The notes: generated by a model from the sequence alone, not told the origin. DNA of 64,000 nucleotides from Marivivens donghaensis (GCF_023541015.1 NZ_JALNPR010000002.1:434001-498000); one strand, 5' to 3'; numbered from the stretch's first letter, positions 1 through 15,371 are shown. Translations and numbers: made by a program.

Positions 1-125
1 GGGATCGGACCACGTACAGATGCACCAGTGCGCTTTGCAGTGCTGACGATCTCAGCAGTGGAAGCGTCGAGTACACGGTAGTCGAATGCCTTCAGCCGAA
101 TGCGAATGTTTTGGCTTTGTGCCAT
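1..125 (-). CDS. rpsJ: 30S ribosomal protein S10, 5' part
   Basis: The first 41 codons of ribosomal protein S10 are visible (starts [20 protein letters not shown]); the gene runs off the left edge. S10 is part of the 30S head and also acts with NusB in transcription antitermination. The ATG at 125 is chosen because it gives the conserved S10 start and has an AAAGG Shine-Dalgarno about 8 nt upstream; an overlapping ATG 5 nt further upstream is in another frame. It follows tufA on the same strand, but a terminator and about 260 nt of leader separate them, so it probably opens its own S10-operon transcript. Confidence 0.95.
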   Translation of the reverse strand, partial: MAQSQNIRIRLKAFDYRVLDASTAEIVSTAKRTGASVRGPI

Positions 126-143
126 ATCATTTGCCTTTCGCGG

Positions 144-241
144 CTCTAACCGGTTGAGAGGTGGTAGAGCGCACCATTGCGTCCCCACGTCGAACCTAGA
201 GGAATACGAATCCCTCATTAGACGTTCACCCGAAGGTGAAC
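144..241 (-). promoter_or_regulatory. rpsJ leader with stable hairpins
   Basis: The 264-nt tufA-rpsJ spacer holds no gene. On the minus strand it has a perfect 7-bp hairpin GTTCACC-TTCG-GGTGAAC (224-241) capped by a cUUCGg tetraloop, and a second imperfect hairpin around CTCTcAACCGGTTAGAG (144-160) close to the rpsJ start. A possible promoter TTGATC-17-TATTGG lies upstream of the first hairpin. S10 operons are autoregulated through leaders in some bacteria; a role here is inference. Confidence 0.4.
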
Positions 242-330
242 CCGCGCCCAATACACGCCGCCCACCTACAGATCAACAGTTAATCTTCAAGAATCTATCG
301 CAGACAACCTGAACAGCCCTGAAGCCTTCT

Positions 331-365
331 AAAGATAAAGGGCCGCCCTTTTCAGGACGGCCCTT
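331..365 (-). terminator. tufA rho-independent terminator
   Basis: On the minus strand a GC-rich stem (AAGGGCCGTCC / GGGCGGCCCTT, one mismatch, short A-rich loop) is followed by TTTATCTTT. It lies just downstream of the tufA stop. Nearly the same terminator follows tufB at 20921-20955, so the duplicated block includes the terminator. Confidence 0.85.
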
Positions 366-375
366 CGTGATTGTA

Positions 376-1565
376 AAATCTATCGCGAATTAAGCGAGGA
401 TTTTGGAAACAACGCCCGAACCAACGGTACGGCCGCCTTCGCGGATCGCGAAGCGGAGGCCTTCTTCCATCGCGATCGGTGCGATCAGCTCTGCCGACAG
501 CTTCAGGTTGTCGCCAGGCATAACCATCTCGGTGCCTTCCGGCAGGATGCAGGTACCGGTGACGTCAGTCGTACGGAAGTAGAACTGCGGACGGTAGTTC
601 GCGAAGAACGGAGTGTGACGGCCGCCTTCTTCTTTGGTCAGAATGTAGACCTCAGCTTCGAACTTGGTGTGCGGGTTAACAGAACCCGGCTTACACAGGA
701 TCTGACCACGCTCAACGCCGTCACGGTCAACGCCACGCAGAAGCGCGCCGATGTTGTCGCCTGCTTCACCACGGTCAAGCAGTTTGCGGAACATTTCAAC
801 ACCAGTACAGGTGGTGGTTTTGGTGTCGCGGATACCAACGATTTCGATCGCGTCGCCAACGTTGATTACGCCACGCTCAACACGACCGGTCACAACAGTA
901 CCACGGCCCGAGATCGAGAACACGTCTTCGATCGGCATCAGGAACGGCAGGTCAACTGCACGTGCCGGAGTCGGGATGTAGGTGTCTACGGCTTCCATCA
1001 GAGCGCGGATCGAGTTCTCACCGATCTCCGGGTCGCGGCCTTCCATAGCAGCCAGAGCCGAACCTTTAACGATCGGAATATCGTCGCCAGGGTAGTCGTA
1101 GGACGACAGAAGCTCACGGATTTCCATCTCAACCAGCTCGAGCAGCTCTTCGTCGTCTACCTGGTCAACTTTGTTCATGTAGACAACCATGTGCGGGATG
1201 CCAACCTGACGACCAAGAAGGATGTGCTCGCGGGTCTGCGGCATCGGGCCGTCAGCAGCGTTAACAACCAGGATCGCGCCGTCCATCTGAGCAGCACCAG
1301 TGATCATGTTCTTAACATAGTCAGCGTGGCCTGGGCAGTCGACGTGTGCGTAGTGACGGGTCTCGGTTTCGTACTCAACGTGAGCGGTCGAAATGGTGAT
1401 GCCGCGTGCTTTCTCTTCAGGTGCGCCGTCGATCTGGTCGTATGCGCGGAAGTCACCAAAATATTTGGTGATTGCTGCGGTCAATGTGGTTTTACCGTGG
1501 TCAACGTGGCCAATCGTGCCGATGTTAACGTGCGGTTTGTTACGTTCAAACTTACCTTTAGCCAT
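376..1565 (-). repeat. tuf direct repeat, copy A
   Basis: This stretch appears identical base for base to 20966-22155: line-by-line comparison shows no difference and translations agree in several frames. Identity starts 14 bases past the stop codon and ends exactly at the start codon, where the two upstream sequences diverge at once. Beyond the 3' limit similarity continues through the terminator with a few substitutions. Confidence 0.9.
390..1565 (-). CDS. tufA: Elongation factor Tu (copy A)
   Basis: A 391-residue EF-Tu, the GTPase that carries aminoacyl-tRNA to the ribosomal A site. The G domain shows the P-loop GHVDHGKT at residues 19-26, the G3 motif DCPGH at 76-80 and G4 NKVD at 131-134; the two beta-barrel domains follow to the end. 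Length is normal for the family. It follows fusA after 84 nt with no clear promoter between them, and has a GGAGG site just before the ATG, so it is probably co-transcribed as the last gene of the rpsL-rpsG-fusA-tufA operon. Its product is identical to that of tufB. Confidence 0.98.
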   Translation of the reverse strand: MAKGKFERNKPHVNIGTIGHVDHGKTTLTAAITKYFGDFRAYDQIDGAPEEKARGITISTAHVEYETETRHYAHVDCPGHADYVKNMITGAAQMDGAILVVNAADGPMPQTREHILLGRQVGIPHMVVYMNKVDQVDDEELLELVEMEIRELLSSYDYPGDDIPIVKGSALAAMEGRDPEIGENSIRALMEAVDTYIPTPARAVDLPFLMPIEDVFSISGRGTVVTGRVERGVINVGDAIEIVGIRDTKTTTCTGVEMFRKLLDRGEAGDNIGALLRGVDRDGVERGQILCKPGSVNPHTKFEAEVYILTKEEGGRHTPFFANYRPQFYFRTTDVTGTCILPEGTEMVMPGDNLKLSAELIAPIAMEEGLRFAIREGGRTVGSGVVSKILA

Positions 1566-1588
1566 AGTGGCCTCCTTAGTCTTGCGCT

Positions 1589-1640
1589 GGCGGGTTCACC
1601 CCGCCGGTGTTGAATCGGCGGGAGACTAGTGCCCCCCGCC
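1589..1640 (-). promoter_or_regulatory. fusA-tufA spacer with alternating complementary blocks
   Basis: Read on the plus strand the spacer has ggcggg (1589-1594), cccgcc (1600-1605), ggcggg (1617-1622), cccgcc (1635-1640). Each neighbour can pair, so block 2 can pair with block 1 or, over 7 bp, with block 3; these pairings exclude each other. This resembles the geometry of attenuators or RNA processing sites. Function is inference only. Confidence 0.35.
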
Positions 1641-1649
1641 ATTTCGCCA

Positions 1650-3767
1650 TTAGGCGTATTTCTTCTGGATCTCGTCCGAAACGTTCTGCGGAACTGCTTC
1701 GTAGTGATCGAACTGCATGGTGAACTGAGCACGGCCGGAAGACATCGAACGCAGAGTGTTGATGTAACCGAACATGTTCGCCAGCGGCACAAACGCGTCG
1801 ATAGCGATTGCGTTACCGCGGGTGTCCTGACCCTGAACCTGACCGCGACGCGATGTTAGGTCGCCGATGATACCGCCGGTGTATTCTTCCGGAGTGATAA
1901 CTTCGACTTTCATGATCGGCTCGAGCAGTTTCGCCCCAGCTTTTTTCATGCCTTCGCGCATACCCATACGAGCTGCGATTTCGAACGCGAGAACCGAGGA
2001 GTCAACGTCGTGGAATGCACCGTCGATCAGTGCAACTTTGAAGTCGATCACAGGGAAGCCAGCCAACGGACCGGAGTCCATGACCGATTTGATACCCTTT
2101 TCAACGCCCGGGATGTATTCCTTCGGAATAGCACCACCAACGATGCGGGATTCGAAGGAGTAACCTTCGCCCGGCTCGGTCGGCGTCAGGATCATCTTCA
2201 CGCGACCGAACTGACCGGTACCACCGGACTGTTTCTTGTGCGTGTAGTCAATCTCAGCTTCACGAGTGATCGTTTCACGGTAAGCCACCTGCGGCGCACC
2301 GATGTTTGCTTCCACTTTGAATTCGCGACGCAGACGGTCAACGAGAATGTCCAAGTGAAGTTCGCCCATGCCTTTCATGATGGTCTGACCGGATTCGAGG
2401 TCAGTTTCCACACGGAAGGACGGGTCTTCAGCTGCCAGACGGGCGAGGCCTGCCGACATCTTTTCTTGGTCACCCTTGGTCTTCGGTTCAACAGCGATTT
2501 CGATAACCGGCTCCGGGAAGGTCATGGTTTCAAGAACAACTGGATCCGCAGGGTTACACAGAGTGTCACCAGTGGTGGTGTCTTTGAGACCTGCAAGCGC
2601 GATGATGTCGCCTGCAAACGCTTCGTCGATTTCTTCACGGTTGTTCGAGTGCATCATCATCATACGACCAACGCGCTCTTTTTTGCCTTTGGTCGAGTTG
2701 AGGAGGCTGTCACCCTTGCGAAGAACGCCAGAGTAGATGCGAGTGAAGGTCAGCGAGCCAACGAACGGGTCGTTCATGATTTTGAACGCGAGACCAGCGA
2801 AAGGCATGTTGTCATCTGCACGACGTGCAATGTTACGAACTTCTTCTTCGTCACCCGGTTTGAAGCCCATGTAGTCAACTACGTCGAGCGGGCTCGGCAG
2901 GTAGTCAATAACAGCGTTGAGCAGAGGCTGAACGCCTTTGTTCTTGAACGCAGAACCAGCAAGAACCGGAACGAAGTCCAGAGCGAGCGTACCTTTGCGC
3001 AGCAGAGCGCGCAGGGTCGGTACGTCAGGCTCGTTGCCTTCGAGGTATTCCATCATCGCTTCGTCGTCTTGTTCGACGGCAGCCTCGATCATCTTACCGC
3101 GCCATTCGTCAGCAAGATCTTTCAGGCTGTCACGGATGTCTTCTTGAACCCAAGAAGCACCGAGGTCATCACCGCGCCATACCCATTCTTTCATGGTTAC
3201 GAGGTCGATAAGGCCTTCGAGTTCGGACTCAGCGCCGATCGGCAGAGCAACCGGAACAGCGCGAGCGCCAGTACGGTCTTCGATCATGCGCACGCAGTTA
3301 AAGAAGTCTGCGCCGATTTTGTCCATTTTGTTAACGAACACGATACGCGGAACTTTGTAGCGGTCAGCCTGACGCCAAACGGTTTCAGTCTGCGGCTCAA
3401 CACCAGCGTTTGCGTCAAGAACGCAAACAGCACCGTCGAGAACTGCCAGCGAACGTTCAACTTCGATGGTGAAGTCAACGTGGCCGGGAGTGTCGATGAT
3501 GTTCAGGCGGTGCTTTTCAGTATCTGCAGTTTCGCCATCTTCGGTGCGTTCCCAGAAAGTGGTCGTCGCAGCCGAGGTAATGGTGATACCGCGTTCCTGT
3601 TCCTGCTCCATCCAGTCCATGGTGGCTGCACCATCGTGCACCTCACCGATGTTGTGGGATTTGCCGGTGTAGTAAAGAATGCGCTCGGAACAGGTAGTTT
3701 TACCTGCGTCGATGTGCGCCATGATACCAAAGTTGCGGTACCGGTCGAGGGGATAATCGCGTGCCAT
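1650..3767 (-). CDS. fusA: Elongation factor G
   Basis: A 705-residue EF-G, the translocation GTPase that moves tRNAs and mRNA through the ribosome and, with RRF, recycles ribosomes. The N-terminal G domain has AHIDAGKTT near residue 17, an RGITI switch I, DTPGHVDF and NKMDK; EF-G domains II to V follow, with the typical end of domain V close to the C terminus. Length is normal. It sits 24 nt downstream of rpsG within the str operon and is followed by tufA. No oddity seen. Confidence 0.98.
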   Translation of the reverse strand: MARDYPLDRYRNFGIMAHIDAGKTTCSERILYYTGKSHNIGEVHDGAATMDWMEQEQERGITITSAATTTFWERTEDGETADTEKHRLNIIDTPGHVDFTIEVERSLAVLDGAVCVLDANAGVEPQTETVWRQADRYKVPRIVFVNKMDKIGADFFNCVRMIEDRTGARAVPVALPIGAESELEGLIDLVTMKEWVWRGDDLGASWVQEDIRDSLKDLADEWRGKMIEAAVEQDDEAMMEYLEGNEPDVPTLRALLRKGTLALDFVPVLAGSAFKNKGVQPLLNAVIDYLPSPLDVVDYMGFKPGDEEEVRNIARRADDNMPFAGLAFKIMNDPFVGSLTFTRIYSGVLRKGDSLLNSTKGKKERVGRMMMMHSNNREEIDEAFAGDIIALAGLKDTTTGDTLCNPADPVVLETMTFPEPVIEIAVEPKTKGDQEKMSAGLARLAAEDPSFRVETDLESGQTIMKGMGELHLDILVDRLRREFKVEANIGAPQVAYRETITREAEIDYTHKKQSGGTGQFGRVKMILTPTEPGEGYSFESRIVGGAIPKEYIPGVEKGIKSVMDSGPLAGFPVIDFKVALIDGAFHDVDSSVLAFEIAARMGMREGMKKAGAKLLEPIMKVEVITPEEYTGGIIGDLTSRRGQVQGQDTRGNAIAIDAFVPLANMFGYINTLRSMSSGRAQFTMQFDHYEAVPQNVSDEIQKKYA

Positions 3768-3791
3768 TGGGCTCTATCCTTAAGGCTTAGG

Positions 3792-4262
<471 letters not shown>

Positions 4263-4274
4263 TCAAGTATCTCC

Positions 4275-4646
4275 TTACTTCGGACGCTTGGCGCCGTATT
4301 TCGAACGACGCTGCTTACGATCTTTAACACCTTGGGTATCCAGCACACCGCGGAGGATGTGGTAACGGACACCCGGAAGGTCTTTTACACGGCCGCCACG
4401 GATCAGAACCACAGAGTGTTCCTGAAGGTTGTGGCTTTCACCTGGGATGTACGAAATGACTTCGAAGCCGTTGGTCAGGCGAACCTTCGCAACCTTACGC
4501 ATAGCCGAGTTCGGTTTCTTCGGTGTTGTTGTGTAAACGCGGGTGCAAACGCCGCGTTTCTGAGGGCAGCGCTCGAGGTGCTGCGACTTGGATCTGACGA
4601 CTTTGGGCTGACGCGGCTTGCGGATCAGCTGTTGGATCGTTGGCAT
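4275..4646 (-). CDS. rpsL: 30S ribosomal protein S12
   Basis: A 123-residue S12, which lines the decoding centre and controls accuracy. The sequence [20 protein letters not shown] and the conserved [20 protein letters not shown] loop (streptomycin-resistance region, with Lys at the K43-equivalent position) identify it. It is the first gene of the str operon; a strong promoter lies about 230 nt upstream, leaving a leader of roughly 215 nt that contains no other gene. Confidence 0.98.
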   Translation of the reverse strand: MPTIQQLIRKPRQPKVVRSKSQHLERCPQKRGVCTRVYTTTPKKPNSAMRKVAKVRLTNGFEVISYIPGESHNLQEHSVVLIRGGRVKDLPGVRYHILRGVLDTQGVKDRKQRRSKYGAKRPK

Positions 4647-4870
4647 TGGGTTATGTCCCCTATCCTACAATAAGCGGCCCCGTAGGTCCGCGGTTTTCGA
4701 CGAATGCGCGACACAAACGTCGCAGCACAAAAAGCCCGCAATCGAACCCTTACCGGAGGTGCGATGCGGTTAAAGTTACAGAGGAACAAGGCAGCATTAG
4801 CCCGGTTCATGTCCACTTCAGCTCTGATATCGGGTTAAAAGGGAATCCTCCCGTCTACCCGGATGGGCGG

Positions 4871-4899
4871 CGTATAGGCGGAGTCGCTGTAGCTGTCAA
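4871..4899 (-). promoter_or_regulatory. Promoter of rpsL-rpsG-fusA-tufA operon
   Basis: Minus-strand TTGACA (4894-4899), 17-nt spacer, TATACG (4871-4876), followed by a GC-rich stretch CCGCCC. This is nearly consensus sigma-70 and the only strong match in the 258-nt gap. The GC-rich discriminator resembles promoters under negative stringent control, which would suit a ribosomal protein operon and the relA/spoT gene in this window (inference). The rest of the gap, 4647-4870, is leader RNA with no ORF of note. Confidence 0.75.
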
Positions 4900-4904
4900 C
4901 TGCT

Positions 4905-5753
4905 TCAGGCTGACCGTTCCCCAAGCACCTTCCAGCCATTGGTAAGCGCATCCACATCCAAACCAAAGCGGGACACAAGACGGTCGGCGATTTGACCGCC
5001 AAGCGGACCCCAATCCTTGGCAAAGCGCGGACGTTTCAGAAGATCACTGTCATTCCCGAAATGAGCCCCGCGCACGAACATCAGGCGAGACGCCATCGAG
5101 ACCGTCGGCATATGCGCCCAAGCCTTCATATGGTTCATATCGAGGATGCTGCGTTTGTCGTCTGGACGACGACAAAAAATCTGCGCTGGGGTCCACATCC
5201 GTTCTTTGACGTTTTGGGCCCTGACACCGTGGCGGTCAAAACCGAGCAAAATGCCATGAGCGAAATCCACACAAAGCAGTCCGTTCTGATCAGTAAGCCC
5301 ATAGGACGCTTCAATCGCAGAGCGCCCCGTTTCTATGAAATCAATAGCAACGGCGTCATCATCGTCGATCCGAAACTCTGCCACGATATCCGCCGACCCA
5401 TCACGATGATCGATCATCACCTCACGGCAAATCTCACGGTGCACCCTTCCCTCTTCAGCAAAGACGATATCGATCTGGGGCACCGACGAACAAAGCGACG
5501 TTAACCGTTCTTTGTAGGCGTCAGGCATTTGATCGCCCGCAAGCAAGATCAATGTAAAATTCGGGTCTGTTTGAACTTTCAACGCTGGCAACACGATCTG
5601 TTCGAAAAAGAAAAACCGCGTTGCCATACGAGACCGGCCATAAAGTTCGGCCCGCAGTTCATCCATTGTCTGAGCATTATGACGAAATGCCCCAACTTCG
5701 GACGGATACGAAAATCGGCACAGTCCAAGCATTTGGATGTTCAGAAGGGTCAC
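4905..5753 (-). CDS. Putative rhamnosyltransferase-family glycosyltransferase
   Basis: A 282-residue protein matching the Rhodobacterales family annotated as putative rhamnosyltransferase (PF11316 type). It begins MTLLNIQMLGLCRFSYPSEV, a characteristic start, and shows FTLILLAGDQMPDAYKERL near residue 85 and EFRIDDDDAVA near residue 125; the acidic cluster resembles the DXD metal/nucleotide-sugar site of GT-A glycosyltransferases. No signal peptide or membrane segment is seen. It overlaps the upstream DMT permease by 4 nt, so the two are co-transcribed. Substrate is unknown; the rhamnosyl assignment is only a family label. Confidence 0.7.
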   Translation of the reverse strand: MTLLNIQMLGLCRFSYPSEVGAFRHNAQTMDELRAELYGRSRMATRFFFFEQIVLPALKVQTDPNFTLILLAGDQMPDAYKERLTSLCSSVPQIDIVFAEEGRVHREICREVMIDHRDGSADIVAEFRIDDDDAVAIDFIETGRSAIEASYGLTDQNGLLCVDFAHGILLGFDRHGVRAQNVKERMWTPAQIFCRRPDDKRSILDMNHMKAWAHMPTVSMASRLMFVRGAHFGNDSDLLKRPRFAKDWGPLGGQIADRLVSRFGLDVDALTNGWKVLGERSA

Positions 5754-6634
5754 TTGGCCTCAACCTCTGACAATTGCCGTTCACGTCTAAAGATGAATAG
5801 ACCACTTCCGACCACGACCACACAACCCAAGAGGGCCAAGGTTGATGGCAATTGTCCAAAAATCACAACTCCGAGGATGAGGCTGGCGAGCAAGCCGACA
5901 TATCGGAACGGTGCGACAAAGGAAATTTCGCCGACGCGCATTGCCGTAACTGACATGAGGTAGCCGATCAGCACCGCAGTTGCAGCGCCACTCAACAATG
6001 CCGCGGAGTGCCCAGTCACAGGGGTCCATTCGATAAACATCGATCCGAACCCAGCAAATGCGGTAACGGTCCCTGCGGCAAAAGTCGCGGCGAACATCGA
6101 TGGCACATCTCTGGACATGCGCCGCGCTGCCAGATCGCGAATGACTATTAGGCCAACGGACAACAGCGCGTAGATCGAGTAGATGTTAAAACTCTCTCCG
6201 CCCGGCTGCACGATCATCAGCACGCCCACAAAGCCGATGATACTTGCCGACAATCTGCGCCAGCCGATGGGTTCTTTTAGGAATAGAGCCCCTGCAAAGG
6301 TCATGACCAAGGGCAAAGCCTGCAAAATCGCGGTCACATTGGCCAATTGCATGTTGAACAATGCCGTGAGGAACGTCCAAGCCGCCGCGACCTCTGCCAA
6401 GGACCGCACACAGATCAAGATGAAGTCTTGCCGCCCGAGACGAAGCCGAAGCTGGCCGAATAAACCCGCCAAAATGATCATGGCAATCGTGGTGACAATC
6501 CCGCGCAAGAAAATGGCCTGAAACAATGGCAGTTCGCCCGAGAGCGACTTCATAGCAGCGTCATTGCTACTGAAGGCGAGCATTGCAACGGCCATCATCA
6601 GCGCGCCGCGAACATTGTCAGAGAGAGCTTTCAT
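5750..6634 (-). CDS. EamA/DMT-superfamily permease
   Basis: A 294-residue integral membrane protein with about ten hydrophobic segments in two EamA repeats, typical of 10-TM drug/metabolite transporters. The first repeat begins with ALMMAVAMLAFSSNDAAMKS and the second around IYALLSVGLIVIRDLAARRM. It lies downstream of the rpoC terminator and shares a 4-nt overlap with the glycosyltransferase gene. Upstream is a pair of 10-bp direct repeats that may be an operator. Substrate cannot be predicted from sequence; DMT members export amino acids, nucleosides or metabolites. Confidence 0.8.
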   Translation of the reverse strand: MKALSDNVRGALMMAVAMLAFSSNDAAMKSLSGELPLFQAIFLRGIVTTIAMIILAGLFGQLRLRLGRQDFILICVRSLAEVAAAWTFLTALFNMQLANVTAILQALPLVMTFAGALFLKEPIGWRRLSASIIGFVGVLMIVQPGGESFNIYSIYALLSVGLIVIRDLAARRMSRDVPSMFAATFAAGTVTAFAGFGSMFIEWTPVTGHSAALLSGAATAVLIGYLMSVTAMRVGEISFVAPFRYVGLLASLILGVVIFGQLPSTLALLGCVVVVGSGLFIFRRERQLSEVEAK

Positions 6635-6651
6635 ACGCCAAGCCGTAGCAC

Positions 6652-6681
6652 CGCGATATTGGCCGCGCTAGCGCGATATTG
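6652..6681 (-). promoter_or_regulatory. Direct repeat upstream of the DMT permease
   Basis: The 10-mer CGCGATATTG occurs at 6652-6661 and 6672-6681, an exact 20-bp period (two helical turns) just before the permease start at 6634. Between them is the palindromic GCGCTAGCGC. On the minus strand a weak CTGACA -35 overlaps the distal copy. An operator for a dimeric regulator is possible. Confidence 0.35.
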
Positions 6682-6702
6682 TCAGGACACAATTTCCGAC
6701 CG

Positions 6703-6739
6703 CCAAAAAGCAAAAGGCCCCCGCAATGCGAGGGCCTTT
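6703..6739 (-). terminator. rpoC terminator
   Basis: Minus strand: AAAGGCCCTCGC-ATT-GCGGGGGCCTTT (12 bp, one wobble) followed by TGCTTTTTGG. It lies 20 nt after the rpoC stop and closes the rplKAJL-rpoBC transcription unit. Confidence 0.85.
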
Positions 6740-6757
6740 CGTAAGATTTTGCAGCGA

Positions 6758-10978
<4,221 letters not shown>

Positions 10979-11028
10979 CGTATTTCCTTACGTATCAGTG
11001 GGAAGGGGAGAGGTGAGGCGCGAACGCC

Positions 11029-14000
11029 TCACTCATCATCTTCCGCATCCAGGAGTTCCATATTGAGGCCAAGGCCCCGGACCTCTTTGACAAGAACGTT
11101 GAACGATTCCGGTACGCCGGCTTCGAAGTTGTCCTCACCCTTGACGATCGACTCGTAGACTTTGGTACGACCTGCAACGTCATCCGACTTAACGGTGAGC
11201 ATTTCCTGCAGGGTGTATGCAGCGCCATAAGCCTCAAGTGCCCAGACCTCCATCTCACCAAAGCGCTGACCACCGAACTGTGCCTTACCACCCAGCGGCT
11301 GCTGAGTAACAAGCGAGTACGGACCAGTGGAACGAGCGTGGATCTTATCGTCGACCAGGTGGTGCAGTTTCAGCAGGTATTTAACACCAACGGTAACCTT
11401 ACGAGCGAACTGTTCACCCGTACGACCGTCGAAGAGTACCGACTGACCCGAGGTGTCGAAACCAGCGCGCGCCAGCGCGTCGTTTACGTCAGCCTCTTTT
11501 GCACCGTCGAAGACCGGAGTTGCGATCGGCACACCGCGAACAGAGTTCGCTGCAGTATCGATCAGCAGATCTTCGTCCAGATCAGCAAAGCCTTCTTCGT
11601 AGACTGCATCACCGTAGGTGATTTTCAGTGCGTCACGAACTGGGGTCATATCGCCCGAACGACGGTATTCTTGCAGAGCCTCGTCGATCTGGAGACCCAG
11701 ACCACGCGATGCCCAACCCATGTGGGTTTCAAGAATCTGACCAACGTTCATACGCGACGGAACGCCCAGCGGGTTCAGCACGAAGTCTACCGGAGTACCA
11801 TCAGCGAGGAACGGCATGTCTTCGATAGGAACAACCTTCGAAATAACACCTTTGTTCCCGTGACGGCCTGCCATCTTATCGCCCGGCTGAAGCTTACGCT
11901 TAACCGCGATGAAGACTTTGACCATTTTCATCACGCCCGGCGGCAGGTCGTCGCCACGGCGGACTTTTTCGACCTTGTCTTCGAAACGTGCATCAAGCTG
12001 GCGCTTCTGTGCTTCGTACTGCTCGTTCAGGGCTTCGACGATCTTTGCAGTGTCTTCGTCCTTCAGAGCAATCTGCCACCACTGGCCACGGCTCAGCTCA
12101 GACAGCGACTCTTCGGTTACGATAGAGTTCGCCTTAAAGCCTTTCGGGCCTTTTACAGCTTCCTGACCAAGGATCATATCCTTGAGACGGGCGTAGATGT
12201 TGCGATCCAGAATGCCGAGCTCGTCGTCACGGTCGCGAGCGAGGCTTTCGACCTCTTCGCGCTCGATCTGCAGAGCACGTTCGTCTTTTTCAACGCCGTG
12301 GCGGTTGAATACACGAACTTCAACAACAGTACCGTAGTCACCCGGTGCGAGACGCAGCGAGGTATCGCGAACGTCAGACGCTTTCTCACCAAAGATTGCG
12401 CGGAGGAGTTTTTCTTCCGGCGTCATGGGGCTTTCGCCCTTCGGTGTGATTTTACCTACAAGAATATCGCCCGGTCCAACTTCTGCACCGATGTACACGA
12501 TGCCAGCCTCGTCGAGGTTGCGCAGCGCTTCTTCACCGACGTTCGGGATGTCGCGAGTGATTTCTTCCGGCCCGAGCTTCGTGTCGCGTGCCGCAACTTC
12601 GTATTCTTCGATGTGAACCGAGGTGAATACGTCGTCTTTAACGATGCGCTCAGAGATCAGGATGGAGTCTTCATAGTTGTAACCGTTCCACGGCATGAAC
12701 GCGACGATCACGTTCTTACCAAGAGCCAGTTCACCCATATCGGTCGACGGGCCGTCAGCGATAACTTCGCCTTTGCCAACTTTGTCGCCCACTTTCACCA
12801 GCGGACGCTGGTTGATGCAGGTGTTCTGGTTCGAACGCTGGAACTTGCGCAGACGGTAGATGTCAACGCCTGGGTCACCAACTTCGAGGTCTTCGGTTGC
12901 GCGGATAACGACACGGGTCGCATCGACTTGGTCGATGATACCTGCGCGGCGTGCAGTGATCGCAGCGCCAGAGTCAATCGCAACTTTTTCTTCCATACCG
13001 GTGCCGACCAGCGGGGCTTCAGCCTGCAGGAGCGGAACCGCCTGACGTTGCATGTTCGAGCCCATGAGAGCGCGGTTAGCGTCGTCGTTTTCGAGGAACG
13101 GGATGAGCGCCGCAGCGACCGAAACGAGCTGTTTCGGCGAAACGTCGATCAGGTCCACGCTCTCTTTTGGAGCCAGCGTGTATTCGCCCGACTGACGTGT
13201 CGAAACGAATTCATTGATCAGGTTGCCATTCTCATCGAGCGTAGCGTTCGCCTGCGCAACAGTGTGGCGCATCTCTTCAGTCGCCGACATGTAGCTGACT
13301 TGGTCAGTTACTTTGCCTTCGATGACCTTGCGGTACGGTGTTTCGATGAAGCCGTATTTGTTCACGCGAGCAAAAGTTGCCAGCGAGTTGATCAGACCAA
13401 TGTTCGGACCTTCCGGCGTTTCAATCGGACACATACGACCGTAGTGGGTCGGGTGAACGTCGCGAACCTCGAAGCCAGCGCGTTCACGGGTCAGACCGCC
13501 CGGCCCGAGAGCCGAAAGACGACGCTTGTGGGTCACTTCGGACAACGGGTTGGTTTGGTCCATGAACTGCGACAGCTGCGAAGAGCCGAAGAATTCACGA
13601 ACAGCAGCCGCTGCCGGTTTCGCGTTGATCAAGTCTTGCGGCATGACGGTGTCGATTTCAACAGACGACATACGCTCTTTGATCGCGCGTTCCATGCGAA
13701 GCAGGCCAACGCGGTATTGGTTTTCCATCAGCTCGCCGACGGAACGAACACGACGGTTGCCGAGGTGGTCGATGTCGTCAACTTCGCCCTTGCCGTCACG
13801 CAATTCGACAAGCGCCTTGATGCACGAAACGATGTCTTCGTTACGCAGGGTGCGCTGTGTGTCTTCTGCATCGAGAGCCAGACGCATGTTCATTTTCACG
13901 CGACCAACGGCCGAGAGATCGTAGCGTTCGCTATCGAAGAACAAGGAGTCGAACAGAGCCGATGCGGATTCAACGGTCGGCGGTTCACCTGGACGCATGA

Positions 14001-15168
14001 CGCGGTAGATATCCATGAGCGCGCCGTCGCGGTTCATGTTCTTGTCGCTTGCCATGGTGTTACGGATGTATGCACCAACGTTGATGTTATCGATGTCCAG
14101 AACTGGAATATCGGTGATGCCAGCGTCGAGAAGCTCGCGCACGGTGCCGCCGATAACTTCGCCGTCTTTGTCCATCTCGAGCGTCAGCTCGTCACCAGCT
14201 TCAACGTAGATCGCCCCTGTCTCTTCGTTGATGATGTCTTTTGCGACGAACTTGCCGACGATATGGTTGAACGGAACGAGCAGGTTCTTAACCGAACCTT
14301 CGTCGATCAGTTTCTTCACAGCGCGCGGAGTGATTTTGTCACCTGCTTTGCAGATCACTTCACCCGTTGCAGCGTCGATCAGGTCATAGGTCGGACGGGT
14401 GCCACGCACGCGTTCTGGGAAGAACTTCGTGACCCAGCCGTTGGATTTCTTATCGAGAGAGAATTCAACGGTGTTGTAGTAGGCATCCATGATCGCCTCT
14501 TGATCCATGCCAAGAGCATAGAGAAGAGTCGTGACCGGAAGTTTGCGGCGACGGTCAATGCGCGCAAAGACGAGGTCTTTTGCATCGAATTCGAAGTCGA
14601 GCCACGAACCACGGTATGGGATGATGCGGCATGCGAACAGCAGCTTACCCGACGAGTGGGTTTTGCCTTTATCGTGGTCAAAGAACACGCCCGGCGAACG
14701 GTGCATCTGGGAAACGATAACACGCTCAGTACCGTTAACGACGAAGGTGCCGTTGGTGGTCATCAAAGGCATATCGCCCATGAACACGTCTTGTTCTTTG
14801 ATGTCTTTAACCGACTTCGCACCTGTGTCTTCGTCGACATCAAATACGATCAAACGCAGGGTCACCTTGAGCGGTGCTGCGTAAGTCAGGTCGCGCTGCA
14901 TACATTCTTCGACGTCGAACTTCGGCTTTTCAAGCTCGTATTTTACGAACTCAAGAACTGCCGTTTCATTGAAGTCTTTAATCGGGAATACCGATTGGAA
15001 AACGCCTTTAATGCCCTCGCCGTCGAGCGGCATATCGGCATCGCCAGAGCGCAAGAACAGGTCATAAGACGATTTCTGAACCTCAATGAGGTTCGGCATT
15101 TGAAGAACTTCGTTAATCTTACCGTAGTACTTACGCAGGCGTTTCTGGCCAAGGAAGGTCTGAGCCAT
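11029..15168 (-). CDS. rpoB: RNA polymerase beta subunit
   Basis: A 1379-residue beta subunit. The ATG at 15168 ([20 protein letters not shown]) is preferred over a GTG four codons upstream because related proteins begin here and an AAAGG site lies at better spacing. The rifampicin-pocket region shows [20 protein letters not shown] and [10 protein letters not shown] with the usual sensitive residues; the C terminus holds the conserved [20 protein letters not shown] clamp segment. It lies 240 nt downstream of rplL, across a hairpin-rich spacer, and is followed by rpoC. Confidence 0.99.
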   Translation of the reverse strand: MAQTFLGQKRLRKYYGKINEVLQMPNLIEVQKSSYDLFLRSGDADMPLDGEGIKGVFQSVFPIKDFNETAVLEFVKYELEKPKFDVEECMQRDLTYAAPLKVTLRLIVFDVDEDTGAKSVKDIKEQDVFMGDMPLMTTNGTFVVNGTERVIVSQMHRSPGVFFDHDKGKTHSSGKLLFACRIIPYRGSWLDFEFDAKDLVFARIDRRRKLPVTTLLYALGMDQEAIMDAYYNTVEFSLDKKSNGWVTKFFPERVRGTRPTYDLIDAATGEVICKAGDKITPRAVKKLIDEGSVKNLLVPFNHIVGKFVAKDIINEETGAIYVEAGDELTLEMDKDGEVIGGTVRELLDAGITDIPVLDIDNINVGAYIRNTMASDKNMNRDGALMDIYRVMRPGEPPTVESASALFDSLFFDSERYDLSAVGRVKMNMRLALDAEDTQRTLRNEDIVSCIKALVELRDGKGEVDDIDHLGNRRVRSVGELMENQYRVGLLRMERAIKERMSSVEIDTVMPQDLINAKPAAAAVREFFGSSQLSQFMDQTNPLSEVTHKRRLSALGPGGLTRERAGFEVRDVHPTHYGRMCPIETPEGPNIGLINSLATFARVNKYGFIETPYRKVIEGKVTDQVSYMSATEEMRHTVAQANATLDENGNLINEFVSTRQSGEYTLAPKESVDLIDVSPKQLVSVAAALIPFLENDDANRALMGSNMQRQAVPLLQAEAPLVGTGMEEKVAIDSGAAITARRAGIIDQVDATRVVIRATEDLEVGDPGVDIYRLRKFQRSNQNTCINQRPLVKVGDKVGKGEVIADGPSTDMGELALGKNVIVAFMPWNGYNYEDSILISERIVKDDVFTSVHIEEYEVAARDTKLGPEEITRDIPNVGEEALRNLDEAGIVYIGAEVGPGDILVGKITPKGESPMTPEEKLLRAIFGEKASDVRDTSLRLAPGDYGTVVEVRVFNRHGVEKDERALQIEREEVESLARDRDDELGILDRNIYARLKDMILGQEAVKGPKGFKANSIVTEESLSELSRGQWWQIALKDEDTAKIVEALNEQYEAQKRQLDARFEDKVEKVRRGDDLPPGVMKMVKVFIAVKRKLQPGDKMAGRHGNKGVISKVVPIEDMPFLADGTPVDFVLNPLGVPSRMNVGQILETHMGWASRGLGLQIDEALQEYRRSGDMTPVRDALKITYGDAVYEEGFADLDEDLLIDTAANSVRGVPIATPVFDGAKEADVNDALARAGFDTSGQSVLFDGRTGEQFARKVTVGVKYLLKLHHLVDDKIHARSTGPYSLVTQQPLGGKAQFGGQRFGEMEVWALEAYGAAYTLQEMLTVKSDDVAGRTKVYESIVKGEDNFEAGVPESFNVLVKEVRGLGLNMELLDAEDDE

Positions 15169-15202
15169 GTGCTGTGTCACCTTTCGATCTCTGCGGGTCC
15201 AT

Positions 15203-15371
15203 GTCGCCGGGGCCGCGACATTTCCCCATTGAGAAGGTTGTTCCTGTCTATTCCTGGCCCCCGTCCCAAGGGGGGCCTCCCGACTGTGGAACCTACCTGA
15301 GGAGAGCGTTTTCTAGTTAAACGTTCCGCTAAGACAGGTTTGGCTGGACCCGCGATACCGCGGATCCAGCC
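15203..15371 (-). promoter_or_regulatory. rplL-rpoB spacer with three hairpins
   Basis: The gap between rplL and rpoB has no gene but holds three stems: 15342-15371 (13 bp, GGCTGGATCCGCG/CGCGGGTCCAGCC, 4-nt loop, one mismatch), 15256-15277 (GGCCCCC/GGGGGCC) and 15203-15219 (GTCGC/GCGAC). None has a following U-tract, so they are not classical terminators. In E. coli the same spacer has a partial attenuator and an RNase III site that set the L7/L12 to RNA polymerase ratio; an equivalent role here is inferred from position. Confidence 0.5.

Noticed and set aside
157-190. GGTAGAGCGC, similar to a tRNA D arm, in the tufA-rpsJ spacer
   Set aside because: No acceptor, anticodon or T arm can be assembled around it on either strand.
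376-1565. The 1.19-kb repeat as a mobile element
   Set aside because: The repeat is the tuf gene itself; there are no terminal inverted repeats, target-site duplications or transposase.
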